A DNA stretch of 64,000 nucleotides from Gnetum montanum (taxonomy: Eukaryota; Streptophyta; Gnetopsida; Gnetales; Gnetaceae): NCBI GenBank assembly GCA_015680685.1, contig MNCI01003297.1, positions 532,726 to 596,725 of the forward strand. The letters are read 5' to 3'. A program made the position numbers and the translations under genes. Shown one piece after another: positions 33,515 to 45,715 of this stretch; within the stretch, counting starts at the first letter, position 1; every line of letters begins with the position of its first letter. Below the pieces are notes generated by a model. The model was not told where the DNA came from and made no database searches. It saw nothing but the letters and a program-made list of their open reading frames with translations.

Positions 33515-34590
33515 GACCCCAAAAATAAATATATTAAAAAAAATTAAATTTAGAGTACAAAAATAGAGAAGTAGAGAAGAAAATCCAAAACAAGAAAAAA
33601 GAAAGGCCCAATGGTTTTGGGAACGCCTTTATAGGTTTTCATCCTTATAACCAATCTTGAAAAATCTCCCCTTTGGGGTAGGAAAAGGATTAGAACTGGT
33701 CCTTGTTCAGAAGCATCCAAACGAGTTTTCTCTTCCTACTAAAGGCTTCATATTAGTAGAAATAGAAAAAATTATAGAGTGAAACATTTAGGACTTTAGT
33801 AGAAGCATTAGCTGCTGAATGATGTCACCTTGAATTGACAAGGAAGAAAATTAGTTGGAGAATCTCTATGAAAAACCACATTACATTGAAGCTTCCAGAT
33901 GGCATAAAGAATAAGAGGATGAAAGTAATGCCAACTATGAAGTAGAAATCTTTGAAGTTGAGGAATATTATCAAATAAAACTTCATTGAATACTCATTGA
34001 AAACTATGTAAATATCTGCTATACCAATTCCAAGAGCTACGAGCAAGGGGACAAGTGAAAAAACAATGGATGAATGTATATTGCATATTATAGATAGGAC
34101 ATCCTAGGTCATGAACACCCAAATGAGAGCATTGAATACCAATAGGTAAACCTTGATGAATTAAGTACCACAAAAAATATCTAATTTTTGAAGGAGTAGT
34201 GGCATTCCATATCTTCTAAATTCAGCACTTCCATAAATACACATTGTGATTAATATTTTAACGATAATTAAATCTTGGCCAAATATTAGTATTACAACTA
34301 ATGAGAGTATACATAGTCTTGGGCCGATATGAAAAAACATGATGATCATTAATCCAAGAAATTTAAGAAAATCATTATGAGAATCTTGAATATCTACACT
34401 TCTATCCAAACTATCCAAGAGATCAAAAAATGTATATTTTTTAGAAACATTAATGTAAAAACATTAATGCCATAGAGACTTTAACACTCAAACCAAGTAA
34501 TCCAATGATTATGCATGTGAAGAGATAAAAGTGAGGAAATGCCAAGCTCGAAGCATGTACTACAAAGGTGTGGATGCTTAATAGCCCATG
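33515..34590 (-). mobile_element. LINE 3' end, copy B, with zf-RVT remnant
   Basis: The 3' UTR (33515-33800) resembles copy A. Upstream on the minus strand the C-terminal zinc-finger region of a plant LINE reads FLWYLIHQGLPIGIQCSHLG, HDLGCPIYNMQYTFIHCFF and TCPLARSSWNWYSRYLHS. The fragment includes the WNATTPSKIRYFLW segment near 34180. 5'-truncated at about 34590. Confidence 0.7.
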
Positions 34591-34600
34591 ATTCATTAAA

Positions 34601-34878
34601 GGTATGGAACCTTGAAATAATTGTAATACAAGTACACCCTAAGATATATAGTTTAATCAGAACTTAAACTACATGACTATAATTACCCTTGGATATATAG
34701 CCCATATGACACTTATGTATAAGTTAAGTAGAACATAATGGTATATTAGATAAGCATACCTATTGAAGTCAAACTTGTGACTTGTAAACCATAAACTACA
34801 TATTCATTTGCACTGAGTTATAAAATTCTATAAATCTTAGGATGTACCTATGTTTCACTTATTTTAGGTTCTAACACC
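34601..34878. repeat. Repeat with terminal inverted arms
   Basis: The left arm GGAACCTTGAAATAATTG...AGTACACCCTAAGATATATA pairs with the reverse of TATAAATCTTAGGATGTACC...ACTTATTTTAGGTTCTAAC, about 60 bp each at imperfect identity. The right arm matches 27754-27898. It could be a MITE, or two head-to-head SINE-like copies. A piece of the same terminus (GTGTTAGAACCTTGAAATAA) lies at 33491. Confidence 0.5.
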
Positions 34879-34911
34879 ATGTAAGCCACATATTCTAACC
34901 AACTAAATAAT

Positions 34912-35058
34912 GAGGTGTTAGCATAGTGGCAAGGCTTTGAATTTAGAAGCTCTAATTTACGGATTCAATTTCGAAGGAGAATGCTAAGTAATAAATTTAA
35001 TTTAACTATATGTTTTAGAAGTAAATATTTTTAAAAATAAGGTTTTGAGTTCCAACAC
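34912..35058 (+). repeat. SINE-like repeat with A and B boxes
   Basis: TAGCATAGTGG (34919-34929) fits an RNA polymerase III A box and GGATTCAATTTC (34961-34972) a weak B box, about 32 nt apart. Body and end match 26681-26837 and 12635-12720. No tRNA cloverleaf. Confidence 0.5.
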
Positions 35059-35455
35059 ATACCCCCTCCCTCATAGACTTGATCCATATACATCATTATT
35101 ACCTTGGTACATTTATTCCATCTATGATAGGTTGATTATTAAGTTAGGAAAATAGTTTAATGATAACTTACTATGGCTGGTTGTCTACCTTTGCTATTTT
35201 TGTTATGCATCTAAGTGACATATGTCTTAACATACCCCTTGGAATCAAAATTCTAATTTGCTAGCTATAAGCTAAATGCTTTAACCTACTCATATATTTT
35301 GAAAATAAAAGAGGTAAAATATGAAAAGAGAGTTTTATAATAGTATTAGAAGTTTTTGCATGGTGAATTCTCTATATGATTTGTAGCAATAATTCTTTTT
35401 AGCTAGGAATGATCTAAAGATGAAAAATGCTAATGTCTATTAAACTATAAAGACT
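35059..35455. other. Spacer and presumed LINE 5' UTR
   Basis: AT-rich, with no frame. The LINE start cannot be placed precisely. Confidence 0.35.
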
Positions 35456-36476
35456 ATGAAGAATTTTGAAGCTTTTGATTTTATTTTACCTGATGATTTA
35501 TATGAATCCTTGTTAAAATATATCACATGATACATATTTTTGTAGAATATTGGATTTTTTTACTCGAATAAGGGTTTTACACTAGTGACTTAGGCTATCC
35601 TTGAATACTATGAAATTCATGTTTTACATGCCCACTATTCTTTTGAATTGTTTTTGGTTGTCGATCTAGCTGCATATGAAATGGTTAAGAAGTCATTGGA
35701 TACTAAAGTTTTTAAAGATTAACATAGTACTTTTATTGCTTGGAAATGGAAAGTGGATTTTGATCCATAATATTCTGATTATTCTAAAATTCCTTACTAG
35801 ATTGAATTAGAAAATATTTCTCTTATTTTTCAAAGTATTGAAAGCAAAATTATTAGTAGCATTAACATAATTCTAAAAACATAGTAAAAAACATTACTAG
35901 ATGGTGGGCAACACATTTGTTATTTTGAAGAGATTGATATATGGCAAAAGAAGACAAAATTAGAATTCAAGTCTAGTAATCAATGTTTTTTTTTTCAAAA
36001 AATTACATATTATAATTTACAAAGATGTTGCAACTATGTTATTGGAATCTATTCTATTTTCAATAAAAAAGTTGTTCATAAGGAAAAGAAACAACAATTT
36101 TTAGAAAAGGAAAATAATGGTAGTTTTCATTAGGCACAAATGAAATCTTCTTAAAAAAGTTCTGAACTTTTAATTCTAAAGATGCCAATAAACTCTTGAT
36201 ATCTAAATTTTAGAAAAAAAGAAAATTTCAACAAGAACCAACAATGAAAATACTAATGTAGATGGATTTCACTTAGTGTAGCATAAAAAGAAGAGGCCTA
36301 CATATACTGCTTTAAATTTAAAAACCCCAAAGGTATCTCATTCTTTTTCTATTTCTACTATTGTTCCAAATATTTTTTTATTAGATAATGCTTTTTCACT
36401 TACTAGGGACATGGATTTTGAGACGAATGCTGAGCTTGAAAAATCAAGGATGGTGGCCTCCTTCCCCACATCTTAA
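35456..36476 (+). pseudogene. LINE ORF1, broken
   Basis: Starts MKNFEAFDFILPDDLYESLL. A DUF4283-like pattern follows: FIAWKWKVDFDP-stop-YSDYSKI, IELENISLIFQSIESKI, where plant LINE ORF1 proteins have WxPxF and VWIRLPxLP. The end reads HKKKRPTYTALNLKTPKVS and SRMVASFPTS. A CCHC knuckle is not visible. Stops and frameshifts throughout. The final TAA overlaps the ORF2 ATG (TAATG, 36474-36478). Confidence 0.6.
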
Positions 36477-39395
36477 TGTTAGTTTTATCATGGAATGTTT
36501 GGGGCCTTTCTGATAGTTCCAAAGCAAATATTTTCAAGGAGTATCTTTCAAACTCGCATTTATCTCCAGATTCTCTGTTCTTGCAAGAAATTAATATTTT
36601 AGCTCATGATATTAGTTTTATTAGTTAATGCATTTTAAAAAATTGCATTGTTTTTTTCTGCTACTCATGAAGTTAATAAAGGAGGTGTTGCTATTCTTGT
36701 GAATAAAAATTGGATTGGAAAAATTTTGAATTTTTATTTTGACAATCTTGAAAGAGTTATTTAGATTATTTATCATAGTGAAAAGGTGACTTTGGACTTT
36801 GTAATGTTTATGTTCCTAATAATTTGAAAGATCGATTAGAGGTTTGGAAATATCTTCTATCACTTCCTAAAGTTTTTTGGATTATTGAAGGTGATTACAA
36901 TATGGTTCAAAGTTATTGAGATAAACTTGGTGGTCTTTCTCCTAATATGTTTTCTCAAGAAAAGGAAGATTGGTGCAATTTCAAAGAAAAATATTCTCTT
37001 TCTAATGTTAGCTCTTTATTTCCACCTCATTCAAATGAAAAACATTATACTTGGTGTAATTATCAACAAGGAAGTGATAGAATTTATTATGAACTTGATA
37101 AATTTTACATCACTAATATTTCTTTTTGGAAGCCTACAAGGAATGTAGAAGTGCATATGGATGCTACTTTTTTAGATCATTTTCCTATTAACATTTTTCT
37201 TTCTAGTATTAATTTTTCATCCTTTTAAAGGCATGAGTTTTTTGTATGAATGCTAATATATTCATAGGAACTAGTGGGGAAAATATTCTGAAATCTTTAT
37301 GGAATGTAGAAAAAAAGGTTTATTGGTGATATTGGTTGGATTAACTAGTGGCAATGTACTACTTGTAGAGTTAGAAATTATGCTAGATAGTTTGGAAAGA
37401 AATTTTCTAAGCATAAACATAAAGTTGAAGAAGATCTTGTGGAATCTATAAAGTAAATGTAGATTCTTTTAGATGAAAATCTCTTTGATTTTGAAACTCC
37501 AAAAGCCTTTGATCAAGCTCATTATGCTTCATAATGTTGGGATACTTTTGAAGCTAAAAGTACTTTCACTAAAAGCCACATGGGTTGGCTAAAAATTGAA
37601 GATGAACCTTATAAGGAATTATTTAAATTTATAAAAGAAAACAATCAAGTACCTAAATTAGAATCACTTTATATAAATGATTTCATCATTAAAGATCCTG
37701 AGACTATTAACAACTTTTTAGAAAATTATTTTTCTTGTATTTTTTGTTCTAAAGATCTTAGAAAGGAATCTTTTTAGGCCTCCAGTACACATATTCCTCA
37801 TCTTATAACATAATTACACTGAAGTATTCTTAAAGAAGAAATTACCATGAAAGAAATCAAAGTAGTAGTATTTAGTTTAGTAGATGATAAAGTTCTAGGT
37901 TTTGATAGTTTTCCCATTGAATTTTTTTACAAACATTGGGATATCGTTGGAGATGATTTCTTTCATTTTTTTAAGGAAGCCATTAAAAAATTTCTCTTCA
38001 TAAAAATATTAATAAAGGTGTGATTCATATTTTGCCTAAGAATGGAGATCTTCAACATATTAGTAATTGAAGTTCTATTACTCTTCTTAATAATACTTAT
38101 AAAATTTTAGCTAAATGCATGGCTTGCCAAAATCAAATGGTTATTGAAGATATCATTAGACCTGAGAAAATTGTTTTGTTAAAGATAAACATATCTTAAA
38201 TAATGTTATTAAAGTTTGGAAGGAAATTTAGTGGGCTTCTAAAACTAACTAAGACATTAGTTTTATTAAGTTAGATTGTGTCAAAGCTTATGATAAGATT
38301 GAATAGAATTTTATTATTATTTATCTTCATAAACTAGGATTTAGTAATTGTTTTATTCGACTTATCTATACCTTGCTCACTGATGCTAATGCTCAAGTTG
38401 CTACTGCTTTTAAGTTAAGTTCCTCCTTTTCTCTTCAATGGTTAGTTCATCAAGGTTGTTCTCTAGCTTCCCATATTTTTATTATTTCTACAGATTTTGT
38501 TTCGCTTAATCTACATTATGATCTATAATAGAATTTCATTAAAAGAATTTTAATTGATGATCAAGGTACATAATTGCTTAACATGAATTTTGTAGATGAT
38601 TCTTTTTTTATGATAAAAAATTCTATGCAACATATTAGTACTATTTTAGCTAGAGGGGAGGATCACTACATGTTATCTAGTTCTTGGATCATTTGACAAA
38701 AATATGCTATTTATTGTAATGGCAATATTGATGAGTGGGTTACTCTTAAGTCTTGAAAAATCTTGAAAAAAGATTTTATCTTCAAAATTTTAGGAATATG
38801 TTTTCCTTTTGAGCATAATCTGACTATTTTTTGGGATTATGTGGTTTATAAAATTAAAAAGAAGCTTGATATATGGAAAGAAAAAAAAGCTCATGCTTGC
38901 TAGGAAAGTTTTAGTTATTAAGCAAATACTTCAATCAACTCATGTTTATTACTCTAGTTGATGGGCTTATTCTAAAACCTCTTATGAGGGAATTGATCAT
39001 ATTAGTCATTGATTTCCTTGGTTTGCTAAGCAACAAAGAAAAGGTTTTTCTAGAGCTACTTGGAATATTTACACTAGTAGCAAGAAAGATGGAGGACTTG
39101 GCCTCATTAATTGTTATAACTAGGGTATATCTCTTGGAACAAAATGGATTACAAAGTGCATCAATGGAGATGATGTTTGGATTCTTCTTTTAAGTAGAGT
39201 TATGCAAGGAAAGCCTAAGAATGATAATAGTTGGTTTTCTAATAACTTTCTCTATTGTCTTCTTTTTCATCAGGCCATTTCTATTCCTGGTTTTTCAATT
39301 ATTAAACAAATTTAGAAGACATGGTGGAAGCTTAGTAAATATTGGAATTTTAATTATATTACAGTTTTAGAAGATATGCTTAAGCACTTAGGATT
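36476..39395 (+). pseudogene. LINE ORF2 (endonuclease and reverse transcriptase), broken and split
   Basis: The endonuclease begins MLVLSWNVWGLSDSSK and has SLFLQEI, GDFGLCNVYVP and IEGDYNM (APE-type motifs), to about 37230. RT motifs at 38040-38620: SSITLLNNTYKILAKCMA, FIKLDCVKAYDKIE, HQGCSLAS (the RQGCPLSP position), NFVDDSFF (the FADD position). Many stops. The frame is cut at 39395 by El-3 and resumes at 46742 with the C-terminal zinc-finger region. Typical L1-like plant LINE layout. Confidence 0.8.
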
Positions 39396-39706
39396 AGTGA
39401 GAACGGATATTGGTGTTAGGATTAGTTTAAAGCCTAGTTAAGTTAAATTAGTCACTTAGTTATCTCTCTCTCTCCTCCCTTATTAGCAGTAGGACATAAA
39501 AACATAAACAATATAAAAATCATATGCCTCAAGCTTACTTAACCATACAACCGTGATAATACAAGTAAGTTTGGGAAGACAACGATTGATTAACTCTGAG
39601 TGTTCCATTAGGGCGCGTAAGCACTTAGTCCTTGGAATTCGACTGGATTGTGCGTGAAACGCTTGTATTCATATGGTTGAGCATAGGGGTACCTCGCCAC
39701 TCATCA
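39396..39706 (+). repeat. Truncated 5' LTR of El-3
   Basis: Matches 46431-46741 from AGTGAGAAC to CTCATCA. About 715 bp of U3/R, including the palindrome array and TATA box, are missing. Confidence 0.85.
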
Positions 39707-39707
39707 T

Positions 39708-39725
39708 TGGTGCCGTTGCCGGGGA
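39708..39725 (+). other. El-3 primer binding site (tRNA-Asp)
   Basis: TGGTGCCGTTGCCGGGGA matches 17 of 18 bases of the tRNA-Asp complement; the single change is C to T. Confidence 0.85.
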
Positions 39726-39822
39726 CTTAGTTATTTGTGCACTACGTAGAACATAGGAAATCATCCATATCGTTGGGACGTTAGAACGAACCCTTAGGGC
39801 TGATCAAAGGAAAGATAAGAAA

Positions 39823-42393
39823 ATGGTAAATTGCACACCGAACAAGACAAAAATGTCTTCTTCTTCGCACAAGAGCACTTCACCGCCTAGGACTAACACA
39901 AGAGATAGTCGGCGACATCATTCACGTAACCAAGATTCGCCAGTTCCTCAACAATTTCGGGTAGTATATACTCATCACGATGAGCATATACCCAATTTCA
40001 CCTTTATCCTCCACCAAGATGAACAACTACGTTGGAGAGACTTGGAGGGTAACATAGTGTTGCCTCCAGACCGATTAGTCCCTAACATGTTCCTTCGTGC
40101 TTTCACATGAATAGGCATGCACTTTTATACGCAGAATATGTTGCATGCGATCATGACACAAGGGACTATCATCCCACAAAAGCGCAATGTCAGTGGGACT
40201 TGCGATAGGAGAGTTACCATGCATCCTTGAAGGGTAAATGGCCTCATAACGCCCCACACGTTTTAAGTGAAATTGGGGATGGCGAACCGGTTTCAATAGG
40301 TTCCCCACCAAATGATGTTCCCTCTTCTAACGATGGTCAGGAGGTGGTGTATTAGAACCTCCACTCCACAATTCACAACCTTGGTTCTGATCCCCACTAA
40401 CACGAAGTGTTCAATGAGGGAACACAAACACATGATAAGGACAGATGTTTTGATAGTAATCATGATCAAGGCCAAGACCATCGAAGAGAAGGTAGAAAAC
40501 ACCATAATGATGATATTTCTCCTTCTTCTTCACCTTCATCATCACATTCACCCTCTCCTTCGGTGTCGGGATGCAGTCATAAGAAACTAACTGTGAGGAT
40601 AAAGGAAGATAGAGTTAAAAACATCGACGAGACAGTCAAGAACGAGGATGAGGGCACTCTAGGGAATCACGGCATAGAAGAAGGGAGAGTAGGGAACCAC
40701 GTAGAAATCATAGATGCTATGAACGAGATGACCACAAAGCATGTTAGATATCACGGAGGCTGTACGAGTTCCAACAAGGCACCAAAAGGATAGTAGGATC
40801 AAGAGGTTAGACATGAAAAATATCCCACAATTTGAAGGGGGATACAACACTAATCCTCAAAACCACTTACAAGCATTCCACGATGCATGTGCCTTGAAGA
40901 ACATCGAGAACGAATGACAAAAATTGAAGTTATTCCCAAGGATACTAGTGAAAGAAGCAGAAAGCTGGTATCGGTCCTTAGAATCAGAATCCATTCAGAG
41001 GTAGAGTACGATGTTAGAATTGTTTAATGATAAGTATCAAACGTACTCCTGAGTGTCTAACCTACAAAAATAAATCCAAGGATGGAAGCAAGGAAATCAT
41101 GAACCCTTGGATGCTGCCATGGGCCACTATTACGCATTGTTACATCATTGTCCTGGCCATGGTTATTCGCAGTGGGATTAACTATGCCATCTCGTGGATG
41201 AACTTAGGCATGAAACAAGGAGAACCCTTGGAACGTATGCCCAAGGGAGATTATCAGAGCTTAGGTCTCATTAGGTTCATAGATTACTAGAGCAAGTAGC
41301 CAAGAAAGAAGGGGAGCTATGTAAGAGAGAAAGTGTGAAAGAATACAACTGAGATCCTTCCCTTCAAAAAAGGGAAGTGAGATTCTATGAAGAGGAGGAA
41401 GAGTCACCACTCGAAGAGATGGTGAATAGGAAAACTTTGTCGCTCCAAAAATTAACAATAGAAGTGTCGAAAAAGGTAAACCAAATGTGGGACTCCCTAG
41501 ATAGTAGATTTGAAACTATTCTTAAAATCATAGAGGAGTCTAGGGAATGAGGTAGTGACTATGACAAAAAGATAAAGAGAGAAGTGGACAATGCACGTAA
41601 CAAAGGTAAGGGTAAAATGGCCATCACCGAAGAGGTTGTGGATTTAGATATGAACAATGATGGTGGATGTGAGATATGCCAATACGACCATCCTAAGGGA
41701 TGTTGCCTAGTGATCTCACATCTACAAGAATTTGGGGTGCATGCACTCAACCCACGACTTAACAAACGACAAGCTCCCCAACGGTTACCTTTTCCCCAAG
41801 GTAACCTAAGGCAGTTCCACCAACCTTCAACGTATTATCCAAGTGGAACTCCACCGGAACCTATTGAGCAACACCAATAGTGGCCATACCCATAGTCATG
41901 GGGGATGCCACCACCAAGACAACAATACCCCTACAAGCAACTGGATCCATATGGCTACTACGTGCAGTAGCCAATCTCTCCACGTGACTCTGTTGGTCAT
42001 GTGACACCACAACATCACTATCAAACTTGGGATTATTATAGGACTCCTTATCCTAGGGGAGATAACCCACAAACATACCACCCTCCAAATCCATCTGCAA
42101 CTCTCACATCGATAACTCCATTACCACCTGCTCCAACGATGCAAGGGGAACTCCCCACTCAATCGCAGCAACGCAATGCTACGAGGGCTGTGAATCTTCA
42201 ACCCACTACTGGTTCTGAAAACCATATGAAGAGAAGACCTTTTTTCAAAACCAATAGTCCAGCCAAGCCCTCACAACCACAAGCGGTTGAACCTCTGAAT
42301 GCCTCTCCATCAATTAAGGCTTCAGGGCTTCCTTCAAACCAAACACCGAGCTCAATGCATACAGTTATGTTAACACATGTTGTTACTGACTAG
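39823..42393 (+). pseudogene. Gag of El-3, lightly broken
   Basis: ATG 39823 opens 95 codons (MVNCTPNKTKMSSSSHKS) of a Ser/Arg/Asp-rich region that looks unlike the N-terminus of the El-1 and El-2 gags. The capsid-like core (IPQFEGGYNTNPQNHLQAFH, AESWYRSLESES, LELFNDKYQTYS, IQGWKQGNHEPLDAAM, PGHGYSQWD, LGTYAQGRLSEL) spans 40810-41270. CEICQYDHPKGCCLVISH (about 41670) stands at the zinc-knuckle position. The tail is P/Q/Y-rich (41790-42390). Stops and frameshifts are fewer than in El-2. Confidence 0.8.
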
Positions 42394-42948
42394 ATTAAGG
42401 TGGGCCACCTTCCCAGGAAATTCTCTGATCCTGGAAGCCCTCTAATCTATCTCCAAGTCACTGGGAATGAACCATGTAAAGCTCTTCTGGACTCAGGTTT
42501 TAGAGTCAACTTAATATCACAAGAGATGTACAAAGCCTAGAACCTGTCTCCATTAAAAAAGAGCAACATCCATCTAGAGTTGGCTGACCAGTCCATAACT
42601 GTCCCCTTGGGACTAGTGGAGGACATCGTTACTACTATGTGTGGGTGGTCGTATCTAGCTGATTTTCTAGTAATACAAGTGAACAATAGTAAAGGGGACT
42701 TCCCAATAATAATTGGAAGAGCATGGCTAAGCACCATCGACGCATGCCTAGGAATCCGCGATCTTTCCCTAGAAATATCTAAGAAGAAAACTTTTGGAAA
42801 GATTGAGAAGAAGAAAGTTTCATGCATCACATATAGTGACATAGGGTGCAATTGTGTGCAGAGATCATGGGTTATGCAAAGTTTAGCATTGCCTGCATGT
42901 AATCAGTGTGCACAAGACATTAATATACAAAAGTGCTATATGCAGTAG
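42394..42948 (+). pseudogene. Retropepsin-like protease of El-3
   Basis: After one TAG the gag frame continues IKVGHLPRKFSDPGSP, ALLDSGFRVNLISQEMYKA (active-site DSG intact), then stop, then NIHLELADQSITVPLGLVED, CGWSYLADFLVIQV and FPIIIGRAWLSTIDACLGIR. The region from 42580 is open to 42948. Homologous to 16626-17057. One TAG interrupts the domain after the active site. Confidence 0.8.
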
Positions 42949-43169
42949 CCACACGACAAGAAGACACCTAGTGGCTGATGGCTGATCAAGAGAGCAACTC
43001 ACTAACATGCATGGAACTAACTGAGGGGATAACTAGTGCTTACATCGATAGCATAGATGCATTAGAGCAAGTCCACCACCAACTTCTAAGTCTTAACCTT
43101 GAAAATGTCAACTGGGGGAAGTTGGAAATCCCTGAGAAATGTAAGTAGGAACCTCTCGAGCTGAAACCA

Positions 43170-43712
43170 TTGCCCATCGGTATGGAATATACGTTCCTTA
43201 AAAATGGAAAATCAGTAATTATCAATGCTAAGCTTGCTCCTCAACAGATAGGTCACAAAATCTCACACACAGGTATAGAGGTAGATCTTGAGAAAATCAA
43301 AGTTATCCAAGAAATTACCCATCAACTGGAAACTGTTGAAAATATTCAATCATTCCTTGGACATACTGGCTACTATAGGAGATTTATTAAGAAATTTTCA
43401 AAGGTCGCCAAACCATTAGTGGAATTATCGAAAAAGGATGTACCTTTTGAACTAGGAGATAAGGTTCTCTATTGGAATCCCACACATGTGCCACAATGTA
43501 CTAAATTTCAAACACTGTGGGAAGGACGTTATACTATTTATGCAACTTTTCCTTTAGGTGCCATGACAGTATACAAACCTAAGAACTCAGATAAGAAAAT
43601 TTTGGTCAACATGCAACAAACCAAACCTTTTCATGAACTTAGAACAGCCAGTACACATGCTACCTTTGTTGATGGACAACCTTGCTCACTATTTCGGATC
43701 TCCTCCTTCTAA
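43170..43712 (+). pseudogene. Collapsed pol of El-3: RT start, RT thumb and integrase tail in one frame
   Basis: 180 codons join three distant parts of pol. GMEYTFLKNGKSVIINAKL is the segment just upstream of RT (compare 17415-17475). IGHKISHTGIEVDLEKI to LVELSKKDVPF is the RT thumb (compare 18200-18400). ELGDKVLYWNPTHV to YKPKNS is the integrase C-terminus (compare 20000-20110 and 870-1000). RT palm, RNase H and the integrase core are gone. Both junctions happen to keep the frame. No known domain is complete. Confidence 0.75.
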
Positions 43713-45351
43713 CTTAGTCATGGGGGAGATGGCTGCCTATGCTAACCATTCTAGGCCCTCAATTCTTTTTGAATTTTTTTTTACATATTTTTCTAGCTTT
43801 TCTTATTTTTGTTTTACACCATCGTTCATATTTTTACTATTTCTTTGTTTGCTTGATTTGCTTTTGTTCGTCATCTAATAAGTGCTCATGATGGTGGATT
43901 GAATTATATCATATTGATTGCTAATGTTTGGTTTTTACCTTTGAATTATGATGTTGATATTAAGGTATGGTTCTTTTGTTTAAAGAGGCAATGAGTCCAC
44001 ATCGTCTACTCATCCATACAACTCTATGGTCTCCTTTGGCTTAGAACTGTATAGTCCCCTTTTTCTAAGTAAACTTTTAATGAATTGGAGGTTGGGTATT
44101 TTTCGAACCAAGGAAAGACTCAAAGGATGAAAAGGGTGTGACTTCAAGGGGATTCAATGCATTTGTGTTGGCCATTCTATTGGGTGCTTGGATGCTTTTT
44201 CTTGGGTTTTTTGCCATTCTGACATTGGTCAAATATCAGGAAGCTGAGTGAGCAAAAATAATAAGTCTTTGCATGGTGTGGTTCTCAAGAAAAAAAAAAG
44301 GAAAAAAAGTGAGAATTCAAAGCACACCCCTTAGACAAAATAAATGTAAAAAAAAAAAAAAAAATGCATGGGACTTTGCATGGTGTGGTTCCCATTCAAA
44401 AAAAAAAAAAAAGAACATAGGAATTCAAAGCACACCCCTTAGATCAAATGAAAGGGCTACAAGCACTGGTTATGGAACTAGAAAGATATGTTACCCATGC
44501 CTAAAGGTTCCCTCTAATTGAGGCCCTTTCTTGCTTCCTACTTCTCCATCTCGCTCTCCTCAGAATGGTGGTGACTCTTTGTGGAAGCATTCTTGTTGCT
44601 TTAGGTGGACGGATTGGTCAAGTGTGTTGATGCGAGGTCACTGGATGTGGTTTGTTTGAGTCTAGATTTGGGATGAGTTCTACTCAGTCACATTAACCAT
44701 GAAATACACAAGGGACTTTACACAACCTTGTTCTTAAGATTCCATTCCATTCTCTTCTCTCCATCTTTCTCCCCATTTTTCCACCTCATTGTCAGTTTTA
44801 TCATTAGTCTATTTATGGGTTGATGCATTGTTTTTCTTTGGTGAATTCTTGTGGGTAAGTTTTTAACTCTTGCTTCCAAATGACATTCCTAGAGCGTATG
44901 GAATCTTTGGTTTGTGGGTTTGTTAGGGCATAATAGGCATGAGCTTGCTTTGGGGAGGACCCACTGGCATTCCTTTTTGGTGCAATTGTTAACTTCTTTC
45001 CCTTAAAAATTTCTTGCAGTTGATCATTTCATGTTTCATCCCCATCCATGACATCCATTTTATTGGCGTTGTTGTTGTTATTTTTTCCCATCTTTCTTGT
45101 TTCTCATATTTTTCCATCTTATAGCTACCAAAGGTTTCACTCTCAATTGTGGGGGTCCTAGCACAAATTTTTCAATTTTCTATTTTACTATTCACCTAAC
45201 CCCTACACCTTGGGTAGTCACCTGTGATAAATCTCCGAACTAGTTTTTGCCATAACCACAACTCAGCCAATGCACTTCATCTCGAGGCAAGGTATCAACT
45301 GCATTGTGTTTTATCTATCCTTGCTCATTTGTAACTGTGTGGTGTGTGCAA
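43713..45351 (+). other. El-3 non-coding 3' module
   Basis: Collinear with 9711-11287 of H: PPT-like motif 43713-43731, block A 44134-44152, A-rich expansions 44280-44420, block B 44477-44509, block C 44924-44968, PPT-like motif 45142-45158, and putative intron 45214-45351. Its acceptor reads AA instead of AG before the ATG. Confidence 0.65.
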
Positions 45352-45580
45352 ATGATGATCATACAAATAATGGACTAGGCTTGGAGGAAGCACTCAGGAT
45401 GGACCGGAACTGGAGCATTTATGAAAGGAGCAAGTCTGGTGGCGTGCCTATGGATAAATAACAGAAGGTGCAATATTAGCATTGGTGACAACATGATTCA
45501 TTTTCTCTCTCTCTCTTTCTCTAAAAGCTACCAAATAAAGGCTTAGATGTCATTTATGTACAAGTGTTCACAACAATGTT
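45352..45580 (+). pseudogene. ORF3 remnant of El-3
   Basis: MMIIQIMD-stop-AWRKHSGWTG matches the remnant at 11288 in H. No domain recognised. Confidence 0.35.
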
Positions 45581-45715
45581 GTAATATGCTTATTGATCCG
45601 TCCACTGGGAACGTCGAGTCTATTATCCATCAGTTGTCAATTAGTCAATAATCCCATACCTTTCCAATATTTTGTAAGGAACTCGAGGATGAGTTTTCAT
45701 TCAGTCGTGGGGGTG

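Noticed and set aside
34912-34972. A and B boxes suggesting a tRNA gene
   Set aside because: No cloverleaf or anticodon stem can be drawn, and copies are dispersed; a SINE-like repeat fits better.
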